Source of the DNA: Aedes albopictus
Lineage: Eukaryota > Arthropoda > Insecta > Diptera > Culicidae
Direction of reading: 5' to 3'
Length of the DNA stretch: 64,000 nucleotides
NCBI RefSeq assembly: GCF_035046485.1
Contig: NC_085137.1
Location: 9,192,252 to 9,256,251, forward strand
Shown here: piece after piece, positions 44,826 to 55,607 of the stretch
How the letters are laid out: each line of letters begins with the position of its first letter
Numbering within the stretch: position 1 is the stretch's first letter
Notes under the pieces: model-generated
What the model was told of the DNA's origin: nothing
The model's database searches: none
What the model saw: only the letters and a program-made list of their open reading frames with translations
Translations under genes and position numbers: made by a program

Positions 44826-46786
44826 TGGTGTCCAATAATATTAGTGATGAGCTTCACATTTTACAAAGGAATTGTCGTAGTGTCATCCCAAAAATTGATA
44901 GATTAAAAGCATTATTAACTAATTATAATATTGACATATTTTGTTTAAATAAAACATGGTTAGTATCTGCTAAATATTTTCGTATTCCTAATTTTAATAT
45001 ATTGCGTAAAGACAGAGATTTATCATTTGGTGGGGTTTTGATTGGAATTCGTAACAATATTGAATTTAAATATTTAGATTTACCATTACAAGCTCAATTA
45101 CAGATAGAATTTATTGCTGTTTCTATCAAAAAGGAAAAACATAGTTTTTCTATTGTTTGTTTTTATATTCCTCCAAATACTAGCTTTTGTGTGGCGCAAA
45201 CTAAATGTATATAGCAGCAGATTCCTACTCCATTTTATATATAAGGTGACTTCAATGCCCATAACTTTGCTTGGGGAAGTGACAAAATTGATGGTAGGGG
45301 CTCCTTAATTATGGATTTGATTGATGAATTAAATTTGAATATTCTCAATGATGGTTCATTTACTAGGGTTGCTGTGCCTCCTAGTAATCATTCGTGTATT
45401 GATTTATCACTTTGCTCAAATAATTTGGCTTTGCAATCTTCTTGGTCTACTGTCAATGATCCGAATGCTAGTGATCATTTACCAATTTTGATTCGAATGC
45501 ACATCCCTGTTCGAAATAATTCAATTAACGAACCATGTATTTATGATTTGTGTAAAAATGTAAACTGGACACAGTTTTCTGATTTAATTTCCATATCTTT
45601 AATAAATAGAGTTGATTCGGATTCACCACTTGATAATTATAATAGGTTTTCAAAATTAATTATTGATAGTTTACATAAATCTCAAACTAAAAAAAAATGT
45701 TCCGGGTACTGTCAAAAGAACACTTCCTTCTTTTTGGTGGGATAGTGAGTGTTCCAATGCATTGAAAAATAAATCCAATGCTTTTAAAATTTTTCGCAGA
45801 TCAGGTTCCAGAGATAGCTACTTGTTGTATTGTAAAGCTGAAGCCCAGTTTACCAGACTCACTATATTTAAAAAGAGAAATTATTGGAAAAATTTTGTCG
45901 CAAATCTGGACAGTGAAACTTCATTGTCTACTTTGTGGTCAGTAGCACGAAATTTAAGAAATTATAATTATAATGTTCCTACTGTTTTGGAATATTCAGA
46001 AGAATGGATTGAAAAGTTCGCTTCAAAAATATGTCCTGACTTTGTTGCTCCATTAGTAAATTATAAATCAAAATCTTTAAATTATTTTCCTGAGCTTTGT
46101 GATCCATTCTCCTTGGCTGAGTTCAATTTGGCTTTATCTATTGCCAAAAATACAGCTCCAGGTATTGATAACATGAAATTTATTGCTTTGAAAATGTTGC
46201 CTGATGAAGGTAAACTTCATTTACTTTCGATATACAACAGCTTTTTGTTTCAAAATATCATTCCTGTTGAATGGCGCTCAATCAAAGTAATAAAGAATAC
46301 TACCTGGTAGAGATCCTTTATTAGCTGATAGCAGAAGACCTATCAGTTTGTTATCTTGTTTACGCAAACTTATGGAGCGAATGATTTTAAATCGACTTGA
46401 ATTTTGGGCTGAAGAAAATAATATTTTTTCTCCGTCTCAGTTTGGATTTAGAAGGGGTTGTGGTACGCGTGACTGTGTTTCACTTTTAACAACGCAAGTT
46501 CAACTTGCATTTAATCAAAAACAAGATGTAGTGTCTACTTTTCTAGATGTCTCTGGAGCCTATGATTCTGTCCTGATTGATTTGTTGTTCAATAAAATGA
46601 ACAATTTGAAAATTCCAAATATGATTTCAAATTTTATATATAATTTATTCTCATTTAAAATTATGCATTTTTTTCATAATAACTCTTCCAAAATAATACG
46701 ATATAGTTACTTTGGCCTTCCACAGGGATCATGTTTGAGTCCGTTTTTATACAATTTATTCACTAGTGATATGGCATCTATTATTC

Positions 46787-47001
46787 GGCGCAGTATCATA
46801 ACGTCCGAGGCCATAAAGTCCCAGGACTTTATGGCGCATTTTTTCGGGGCATAACGTCCGAACTTGCAGATACGCCACGACGTCCAAGGAAAGAAGGCAC
46901 ATAGGATATTATGACGCATCCAAACTTTTGGACGCTATTTCGCAAAAAAACGCGACTTAATGTCCGGGACTGTATGGCCTCGGACGTTGTGATCCGGTCC
47001 C
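46787..47001. mobile_element. 215-bp MITE in the RT domain, 9-bp duplication
   Basis: CTATTATTC lies at 46778-46786 and 47002-47010. The inverted ends share ACGTCCGAGGCCATA with AGTCC just inside (46800 and, inverted, 46992). AACGTCCGA is repeated internally, with an AAGTCCCAGGACTT palindrome. A 9-bp duplication is typical of Mutator-like elements but also occurs elsewhere. Removing element plus one duplication (224 bp) rejoins DMASII to PNGCFLLQFADD in frame. Confidence 0.87.
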
Positions 47002-47437
47002 CTATTATTCCTAATGGTTGCTTTTTGCTTCAATTCGCTGATGATAATGTTCTTTCCATACGTGGAAAAAATAGAGATGTTATTGAACATTTTATGCAAT
47101 GTGCTTTGGATAATTTGGATGTGTGGGCTCATGACAATGGATTCTCATTTTCAGTTCAAAAAACCAAATTTATTGTGTTTTCCAGAAAACATTCTACCAT
47201 AAATATTAATTTATTTCTGAATGGACTTCACATAGATCAAATTGATGAATATAAATATCTTGGTATTTGGTTTGACTCTAAATTGAATTGGAACACTCAT
47301 ATTATATACATTCATAAAGTTTGTTCAAGAAGAATTAATTTTCTTCGCACAATTACAGGTGGGGTGCAAATCCTTCTGATTCCACTATTCGTTCAGTAAT
47401 GGAATACGGTTGTTTTACTTTTGGTAGTGCTATGAAA

Positions 47438-48013
47438 TAGTTATTTATGCAACAAGTTGCAAAATGATGATTTTTTCAGCACGAGTTGTACGTTTATCCA
47501 ACGAGGCTTGCCGAGTTGGATAAATACGACGAGTGCTGAAAAAATCGAGTTTTGCAACGCGTTGCATACAAAGTTTTTTGTAATTGCAAAAATTCCCGTA
47601 CAGCATAATCTTTCTAGCCACACAAACGTGTATCAGCAGCAACCACGTGCAAGCCTCCATGCTCGCACGGACAGGGCGTAGTGCATAGTATTTTCTTCAA
47701 TCAGGTAGGCTATGGTCGGCCAACTGTCGTCATGCAGCATCATAAGCAAAAGTAGGTTCAGCTTCTGCTTCTACACCTGATTGGCAGTTCAAATCAGAAT
47801 CTGAATCGTCCTGATTCGGATTCGAACTGATCAGTGCATGTAGAAGCAGCAACTGTATCTACAGAAGTAGCGGTACTTAACAAAAAGTGTGTGCTAGCAA
47901 AAGTGCCGAAAAGTGCTACTTTTCAGCACTCTTAAGAGTGCCGAAAAGTAGTACTTTTCGGCACCTTTGCTTCAGTGAAGAAAAGTAGGCCGTTTTATCA
48001 TTGTTACCGCGAG
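47438..48013. mobile_element. 576-bp unclassified hairpin-rich insertion in ORF2, TGAAA duplication
   Basis: TGAAA lies at 47433-47437 and 48014-48018. Removing 581 bp rejoins GSAMK to SRGIRNAI and gives the right frame. The ends (TAGTTATTTATG and GTTACCGCGAG) are not inverted copies. The left 150 bases form a long hairpin (GATTTTTTCAGCAC at 47471 against GTGCTGAAAAAATC at 47532, with TTTATCCAAC against GTTGGATAAA). The right part has a 62-base palindrome at 47908-47972 made of AGTGCCGAAAAGT words. It has no ORF, and the class is unknown to me. Confidence 0.8.
47908..47972. repeat. Near-perfect 62-base palindrome
   Basis: AGTGCCGAAAAGTGCTACTT and its following half-turns read almost identically on both strands around the centre CTCTTAAGAG. 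The word CGAAAAGT / ACTTTTCG occurs four times. It could form a cruciform or a double hairpin in RNA. Confidence 0.85.
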
Positions 48014-49275
48014 TGAAAAGTAGGGGAATTCGCAACGCAATTACAAAAACTCATTTTTCCAAACTTGAACAAATACAATACCGTTGTTTGAGAATTTGTT
48101 TAAAGTTAATGAATTCCACCCATACTCAATCTATAGAAGTTCTTGCCGGTATTGTTCCACTAAAAATTCGTTTTCAGGAGATGAACTGTAAATTTTTGAT
48201 AAATTGTTTTGCGAATAATCATCAAATCATAAGTACTTTGGAGTCGTTATACCAAATTAATCCTACAAATAGAATGTTGGATTCTTTTACTCACTGTTTA
48301 AATCAAAATCTTTTACATGTGCATTCGAATGATTTTTATGATTTTAAATAAAATATTCATACTTATGAACCATTAATTGACTTGTCCCTATTCTATGAAT
48401 TGCGGCAAATACCAAAATTTTTACATTCGCATTTTGCAAATTTACTGTTTGAACGTAAATTTGATGGAATCAGCCCTTCACAAATGTATTTCACAGATGG
48501 TTCTTTGATTAATGACATCGCAGGTTTTGGAGTATATAATTTATTTTTAGCTCATTTTTATAAATTACAATCTCCGTGTTCTATTTTTGTAGCAGAACTC
48601 ATTGCCTTGTATTTTGCATGTAGCATGATCAAGGATTGCCCGCCAAATTTTTATATTATTTGCTCTGATAGTTTCAGTTGTCTGAGTGCTTTGAAAACTA
48701 TCAAGTTCAATTACAAATCACATCACATCATGTTGATGTTGAAAAAAATATTATTTGATTTGCATTCTGGAGGATATGTTATTAAGTTTGTTTGGATTCC
48801 TGCACATTGTAATATTTATGGCAATGAACAGGCGGATTTATTGGCAAAATTTGGGGTTACTTGTGGTACACTTTATAATCGTGATATTTCTGCTTCTGAA
48901 TATTTTCCAAATCTTAGAAATTATTCTTTAAATACCTGGCAAATCAATTGGGATTCTAGTGATAAAGGGCGGTGGTGTCATTCAATATGTCCCAAAGTGA
49001 ATAATTTTCCTTGGTTCAAAAATGTATCTGGGAGTAGAAATTTCATTTGCACATTTTCAAGATTGATTTCCAATCACTATATTTGTAATAGTCATTTGTA
49101 TCGTATCAATTTAAATGATACAAATTTATGTGAATGTGGCATATCCTATGAAGACATTGATCATATTATAATTAATTGTTCTCGGTTTATTGTACCGAGG
49201 AAAATATTGTTTGAGAGCATTATTACAGCAGGTTTTCCAATTCCTGTATCAATTTATTTTGGGCACAAAAAATGA

Positions 49276-49671
49276 AACCATATTAAAACTTTTATTCAAA
49301 TTTTTAAATGATATTGCATATTTCGTTTGATACTGCTTCCCTTTTTTTTTGGTATACTTTATTTTCAGCCTTGAAGATTCGTTTTTGGTGAATCCCTGAC
49401 CCCTACCCTCTCCCCCACAAGGATTTCTGGATTTCTGAAGATTCGTTTCACGATGTGGCATGCTGTCCTCCTTCAAGATTATGGCTCTGCTATGGCAACT
49501 GCCGTGTGAGCCTTTAATTTTAAGTTATTATTGTAATGTTATTTGAAAAGATAAAAGAGGTTTTGTGCCTCTTTGAAAAAGATTTCGTTTTTGTAATGTT
49601 GAAATCACTCAAAGGGGTTTTTCCCTCTATCAAAATTTGAAGTTAAAATAAACAATAACAATAATAATAAT
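49276..49671 (+). other. 3' UTR and TAA-type tail of the I-clade element
   Basis: About 400 untranslated bases after the ORF2 stop end in AATAACAATAATAATAATAA. There is no AATAAA-plus-poly-A structure. The repeated TAA end is what I-clade elements use instead. Near 49550, AAAGAGGTTTTGTGCCTCTTT forms a small hairpin. Confidence 0.8.
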
Positions 49672-49683
49672 AAAGGCTAAAAT
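49672..49683. repeat. Target-site duplication of the I-clade element, right copy
   Basis: AAAGGCTAAAAT, identical to 43013-43024. Confidence 0.9.
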
Positions 49684-49689
49684 CATGAG

Positions 49690-50370
49690 TTTCTTCTGGA
49701 GAAACTCGGAAAGTTATTCCAAGAAGAACATTCTGGAGGGATTCCTGGAGAAACCCATAGAGGAATTTCTTGAAGAATCTTTAAAAAAAAAACTGCAGAA
49801 ATCGCAGCAGAAATAACAGACAAACGTACTGGTGGAGTTCTTGCAGGAATCCCTTCTGAGGGATCCTTAGAGGATTTTCTGAAAGAATACTTGGTCGATC
49901 TACTAGAAATACCTATGGAGAAGAATTATTTATACAATTTCTGACGCAATTGGCACAAAGTACTGTAGAAGTTCTTTAGAGAATAAAGAATTTCTGAAAA
50001 AAAGTATTTTTGAAGAAAATTTTGCAAGAATTCCTGATAAAACAGGAAATCTCTCTGCAGGTATATATTGAAAAATTCGTTGAAAAATTCCTTAACAATG
50101 CCTTGGAGCAGATTCTGGAGTAGCTCCTGCAGGAATTGCTGAGATAATCTCTGGAGAAATTCCTGAAGCATACCTGGAAAAAAATCTGAACAATGACCAA
50201 AGAAAGGTCTCAGTTTATTCAGAGAAATCCCTGGAGGAATAACTAGAGTATTTTTTTAAGAAACCCCTAAAGAAGCTTCCAGAAGAATTTCTTGAGATTT
50301 TTTAGAGGAATTTCAGAATAGATGTCAAAAAGAATCCCTAAATAGTGAATATGTACATGGAGTAATACAT
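49690..50370. repeat. Degenerate TTCCTGGAGGAATT-type array
   Basis: Units such as GGAGGGATTCCTGGAGAAAC and AGAAATTCCTGAAGCA run directly on from the retrotransposon's right flank. The satellite arm's outer neighbour was therefore already this array when the I element inserted. Confidence 0.72.
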
Positions 50371-50393
50371 GAAGGGACCTCTGGAGAAAAAGA

Positions 50394-50523
50394 TCGGTGG
50401 GAGTTCGGTTTTGCAGTCAATAGATCTCTAGACCGACCGTTTAGGATTCGTCCCTACGTTTCGGCAATAGTTAGTGCCTTCTTCTGGGATCTGTTAACTG
50501 CAAAGCCGAACTCCCACCAATCG
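50394..50523. repeat. Foldback of about 130 bp
   Basis: GGTGGGAGTTCGGTTTTGCA at the left pairs with the complement of TGCAAAGCCGAACTCCCACC at the right, continuing imperfectly through AATAGATCT / AACAGATCC. A small palindromic element is likely. Confidence 0.7.
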
Positions 50524-50882
50524 TTAACGTTAACATAATTTCTATTAAAGTTTTTTTTTTTTCTATAAAATTATGCCCAAATAATGACGAGAATATTTTG
50601 AAAAGTTTTAGTCTTGAATTTAGTATTATTATGTTATGTACCGTTTTTCGCCTTCTAAATTGGTACAAGATGTTTTCAGGGCCTTCGGTATGTTTTTCGA
50701 CCATAAATTACTTTCCAAATCTGCGCTTCAAATGCGGTAGTTCTGAAAACACAGTGCAACCCTTAGTACAACCAAAGGCAAACTAGCAACCAGTGCAATA
50801 ATAATGGCCGATCTAGGAACGCTATCTGTCAAGCAATCATTAGCATTAGTTTTTAACATAGAATTTTGGACCTGGCATCGGC

Positions 50883-51768
50883 GGCAGCCAATTAATCGTC
50901 CCATAATAAATTAAATATTTTCCATAAATAATTCGAAAATTGCCAATAAATAAATAGGGGTGGAAGCAATAATAAACTATAAAAGTTCCATAAACAATTC
51001 AAAAAGCGCATAAATAAATCAAAACTTCCCATAAATAATTGATTTTCGAGCAATAAAAAATGTCAGAATTTCCACAAATAAATCAACAATTGCAATAAAA
51101 AACTATATTTTTTCCAACAAAAAATTTCGAACATACTACATCATAGAACTATGATAGAAAAACTGAAACTATTGTGCAAATTAACAGACAATCGCTTGCT
51201 GTCCGAACTCGCTAACGCTCGTCGGACTTTAAAAAAGGATAACATCTCTGTTCGCATTATACCGGGCAAATTCTTGGATCTGTGGATTGCCTAGAACCGA
51301 ATCGACGCAATTACGGCGCATCGGCTTTCGGAAACTTCGGCGGCCTTCTGCCGCCTCAGTTCCTCAATCCTCTATGCGGCTTCGCCGCATGGCTTAACCA
51401 GTACTTTTGCTTTGCTCATTATTCCGTATTTATTGCTTAATTTTCAATTGCTTTTTTGATGTGTTTCAATTGGGAATTTTTAAATTATTTATGGAAAAAT
51501 CAGATTTATTTATGGAAAATTTAAACTTTTTTGTTGGAAAAAATATAGTTTTTTATTGCAATTGTTGATTTATTTGTGGAAATTTTGACATTTTTTATTG
51601 CTCGAAAATCAATTATTAATGGGAAGTTTTGAATTATTTATGCACTTTTTGATTTGTTTATGGAAATTTTATAGTTTATTATTGCTCCCACCCCTACTAT
51701 TTTATTGGCAATTTCTGATTTTATTATGGAAAATGATCACTTTTTTATGAGTCGTTTATATTTTAGCC
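50883..51768. mobile_element. 886-bp near-palindromic element, 9-bp duplication, repeated CATAAATAAT units
   Basis: GGCATCGGC lies at 50874-50882 and 51769-51777. The arms (about 50920-51127 and 51518-51735) are inverted copies, for example AGCAATAATAAACTATAAAA at 50967 against its complement near 51680. Each arm is a chain of 18-25-base units of the form CCATAAATAATTnnAAA or GCAATAAAAAA. The 390-base centre is different: GC-richer, with hairpins GTCCGAACTCGC..GTCGGAC (51200), GGCGGCCTTCTGCCGCC (51339) and ATGCGGCTTCGCCGCAT (51374). It has no ORF. Confidence 0.8.
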
Positions 51769-51777
51769 GGCATCGGC

Positions 51778-52760
51778 ACTTATGAACTGGAAGCATTTCC
51801 TCATTTTTTTGGTTTATGATTTTTTTTTTATTAAATAACGAAGCAATATTTTCAAATTCGTGCACATGTAGTTTATGGATCAAGGTATCATAAGATTTTT
51901 TTCATGGTGGAATGCTTCAAAGCGAAACTGGATGGTTTTTCTCATTTGTTGTTTTTTTTTCTTTAAATATTTGAGCAATATTTTCAGAATTCAGTTAAAT
52001 TCAGTTGAATTTCAGCAAGAAATAATTCTTGTGAAACTGAAAAACGTTTTCCTTCGAGTCAATTCATCTAACTGTCTATGAAAACCGATTTTTAAAATAT
52101 TGCTCCGTTATTTAATACAAAAAAAAACGAAAACTAAAATGATAAAACTTATATTGAAGCGTGTATAAAACCACAATGAAGCTCAACCTATGAGAAGAAA
52201 CAATATCCTAGCTTTTTTGAGGACAGTTAGCTATCTTTATAAATTAAAAAATAAATAAAAAAATAAAATGAAGAAAATATAAAAAGTTAATAATTAATGC
52301 ACATCAGTAAATTATTATTTTCAATTTCTCAGTTTCTTATTTCAAGGTAGTAAGTAGTTATGTCAGTTTTGCAGTTTTTCTTTGCTTTACTTATTCATTT
52401 TTTTTATAAATGTTTTTTTTTATTTTTTTCTATTTGCTCATTTTTGCAAACCCTATTAAACCTAGGATTATTTAATTTTTGAGTTTGAATTTTAATTAAA
52501 ACTTCTCCGGATTTTAAAATTGCTGAAAACAGGTCTCAACACTTTTACAGAAGCGTGCATTAAAAAAAAACAAAAATAAAAATATGAACATCAATCATGT
52601 TTTAACGACAATGAGTTATTTCTGCAGTTTATATTTTCCTTTCTTTTATGTTTGTTTTAATCAAATATAAGAAAACATATCTGCGAGAACTTTTACCTGT
52701 TAAATGCTTAAGATGCGAATTAAGATGACCGTTCAACACTTCCCAAATGTAGTGGGTAGA
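51778..52760. other. Very AT-rich stretch
   Basis: Many A and T runs and no structure or ORF that I can support. Confidence 0.5.
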
Positions 52761-52769
52761 CACTTTTCC

Positions 52770-52880
52770 GAAGCCCCAAAACCACCTGAAACTCATTGAA
52801 ACCACTCTAAAAGTTAATCAAAAGTCTTGAAACGCCTTGGTATACCTTGAAATTCTTATAAACTCCCATGAAACTTGAAA
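52770..52880 (-). repeat. Short CCTGAAACC-type patch
   Basis: CCACCTGAAACTCATTGAAACC and its continuation match the array family at 5890-6300 and 19555-20010 (here only about 110 bases). Confidence 0.6.
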
Positions 52881-53029
52881 TCGGACAAATTTGTAACAGA
52901 TAGTAAAAATTTTGACTACCATAGTGAACTGTTCAACAATCAGTGAAAATTACCCAACTTAGGATGCGCCAGCTTGAGGATGCGTTCAACACTTGGGGTT
53001 CAGATTTCCGACAAATGTTTTAATTTCTC

Positions 53030-54520
53030 TTGCGAAACAGAACTCAATACGAATTTCAAATAATCTTTTTTTCTAAAAATCCTGTTTGGATTCTTCCAGA
53101 AATTTCTCCAAGGACAAGTCAAGGATTTCATCCAAGGATTTCTCTACGAATTCCTCTGAGGATTCTTTTGGGAATTATTCCAATCACTTCTGGGTTTTAT
53201 CCCATGGGTTTTTTTTTTTCAATAATTTCACCGAGGAATCTTTTAGGAGTTCCTTCAAGTATTCCAGAAATAATTCAATAAATACCTCCAAAGACTTATC
53301 CTGGAAACCCTCAACCACACCGATTTTTTCAAAGGATCCCACAAAAATTCCTTCAAAAATTCTTACAAGAATACTTCCAAAGATTCCTCCACAAGTTCAC
53401 TTAAGCGCACATCTGTAGTAACTTCTCTAGTAACTTCTGCAGAAGAGTTTTCGGAGAAATCCTGATGAAAATTTCAAAAAAAAAAACTGCAAAAGAAATT
53501 TCAAAGATGTCATTGAAAGAGTTTTTGTAAGATTTTTTCTCTTGTTCCTCGTATGAATGTCTGCGAAAATCTTCATTTCAGGCAGACTATAAAAGTCCGT
53601 GCAAGAATTTCTGAGAAAATCCTAGTGAGAAATTCTGGAGAAATCTTCGGAAAAATACCTGTACAGATCATGAAATGAATTAGTTGAATAGTTGGAGCAA
53701 TATTTGTCATATTTTCTGCAGGAATTTTCAAAATAGCTTTCAGAGAAAGCCTTGGAAAATTGCTTGATCAATCATCGGATTAATGTCTGAAGGAATTCTT
53801 CGGTGAATTACCAGGCGAGTCCTTGAAAGATTTTCTGGAAGAATGCTTGGCGAATGCTTGACGAATGCTTTGAAGTTCTTTGAAAATTCTAGACCAAGAA
53901 TATCTGTAAATATTCTCAAAAAAAAAAATACTGGAGGAATTCTTTGAAAAACTCATGAAAAAACTTTAGAAGAAAGCATGAACATTTTTTTAAGAATTCC
54001 TGGAGATATTTTCGAGAGAATATCTTAAGAAATCCAGGAAGGGAAATTCCAGAGAGCGCTTCCCAAAATTACCGAAGCAATCCTTATATGAATATGTGGA
54101 AAAACGCCAAGATAATTTTCTCTGTTTTTTTGGTAACATTTGTGGAGCAATCCTCAAAAATTATTTTAAAGATAACCTGGAGAAATTCTTCAACGAATTA
54201 TTGAAGAAATCCTTGCAAGAATTCCTAGAAGAATCCTTGAAAGAATTCCGGAGAAATTTTTAAAAATAATATTTGGAGAGATCCACTAATCGTGCAGCAA
54301 CGAAGAAAATTTCTTGGCAGAAGTTTTGAAAAGCCCTCGAATTTCCATAAAAATTCTTGAAAGTCTTTTTCGTAAAATTATTGGAAAATTTTTTGGAGGA
54401 TTTTAACCATTGGTTTATTGAAATAAATCCTGGAAGAATTCTTAAAAAAATCCTGAAGGTTTTTTCTTGTCGGTATACCTGAAAAGATTGTTTGGAGAAC
54501 TCTTGGAGCAATAATAATTC
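53030..54520. repeat. Degenerate TTCCTGGAGGAATT-type array, both orientations
   Basis: The first 370 bases run as AGAAATTTCTCCAAGG-type units. From about 53450 the units read as GGAGAAATCTTCGG and TTGGAGGATTTT types. The change of sense suggests two arrays joined head to head. Confidence 0.68.
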
Positions 54521-54529
54521 TAGATTTAT

Positions 54530-55201
54530 TTTCTGTTAAGTGGTATTAGCAGTTGTGAATGATGAAGCAGACAAGTGTGGACCATTATTCCCCAACGGTG
54601 CATTTCACTCCGCATCTCCTCGTCACTTTTTCGGTTCTTTGGTCGTGAAAACGCTTTTTTTCTCGCGTAGTATTGTTTATTTATTATTCAAAAGGCACGT
54701 CATAAAGTATGCAGCAGTGAATTACCAACGCCACGCCGATTTTGGACGGCTGGATCGCTTTTCGATGCATATACTCACAGTATGTAGGTACACACAGGCC
54801 GCCGCTTTTCGGAGGGAAATAGTAAAAAACCCAAATCGGGAGAGCTTTCCAATTGGGCTCTATTGTTGGGATTTTCCTCGGTTTCTATTCTGTGGTTTGC
54901 TGCGGCATTGTGTACAGTGATTGCTTATAGTGTGCAGTACAGACAGTATTTACCATCAAACAGGTTATATGAATAGAAAGCGTCATGCCATCAATTTTTC
55001 ATGCGAGTACGCAAGGAGTTAAATGCCACAAATTTACACACTTCTGCTGGTGCTGTGCCTTTGATGTGGATGATTTTGATGGAGATTCACACAACATAGA
55101 AAAGTTGGTAGACTGTATCATAAGATATTTATCAGGCGTGGGCAAATGAAACCTTTTTATGTTTTGTAACGGTGTGAATTGACTTCGAGTAAACAAAGAA
55201 A
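54530..55201. other. Repeat-poor stretch without a supported gene
   Basis: A 126-codon plus-strand frame starts at 54540 but has no domain, no splice or codon evidence, and begins in repeat debris. I leave it uncalled. Confidence 0.35.
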
Positions 55202-55607
55202 CCCGAGCAGGAGAAAATAGCTGAAGAATAACAAACTCAGGTATGGAAAAACGAATACCTACAACCTGAATGAGGTATTAAGAAGCCCTACATAAGAGGT
55301 AAAATACCTGAAATAATAACTGATGTGTTTCCTGTGCATAACACGCGAATAATGACTTCAGGTATGGTAATACCTAAATAATAATCGGCGATTTTTCCAT
55401 ACAAATAGTGATTTTTCCATAATTGAATAATACCTCAATCAGTCCTCAAAACCAAAATAATAACTGGTTGAGGTATTCTATCAATACCTACAAAATACCA
55501 AAATTAGTTATTTTCATTACCTGGAAAACCGACCAATACCTGGTTTTGGTATGATACCTGACTTTGGTATGCTCCAGTTATGTGTCAGTTATTCATTCCT
55601 GCTCGGG
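55202..55607. mobile_element. 406-bp MITE with CCCGAGCAGGA termini
   Basis: The left end is CCCGAGCAGGAGAAAATAGC and the right end, complemented, is CCCGAGCAGGAATGAATAAC. Inside, ACCTGAA, GGTATGG/TACCTAA and AATAATAACTG words recur in both orientations and pair the halves. There is no ORF. The duplication is not clear. Confidence 0.8.

Larger units (their letters stand above)
44825..49275 (+). pseudogene. I-clade ORF2: endonuclease, reverse transcriptase, RNase H; broken and twice interrupted
   Basis: Order of domains: an APE-like endonuclease (LQRNCRSVIPKIDRL at the start, GDFNAHNFAWGS at 45245, ASDHLPI near 45470), RT (LLADSRRPISLLSCLRKL at 46315, QFGFRRGCGTRD, TFLDVSGAYDSV, LPQGSCLSP, then FADD at 47034-47045), RNase H (FTDGS, VAELIALY, CSDSF and GNEQADLLAK supply the D-E-D-D residues), and a terminal CECG..DHIIINC knuckle at about 49130. 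Lesions: stops at 45212, 45242 and 48349, shifts near 45700 (A-run), 46300 and 47360 (G-run), and insertions at 46787-47001 and 47438-48013. All parts are in order, so an active ancestor is likely. Confidence 0.9.
43025..49671 (+). mobile_element. I-clade non-LTR retrotransposon, nearly full length, inactivated
   Basis: It has a 5' UTR (43025-43540), ORF1 with CCHC knuckles, ORF2 with endonuclease, RT, RNase H and a terminal CCHC, a 3' UTR, and an end built of AATAACAATAATAATAATAA. TAA-type tails and an RNase H domain are characteristic of the I clade (Drosophila I factor, MosqI). A 12-bp duplication flanks it. Subtracting the 215-bp and 576-bp insertions and their duplications leaves about 5.84 kb, the size of an intact element. 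It carries several stops and frameshifts. The target is the outermost palindrome of satellite arm 2. Confidence 0.92.
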
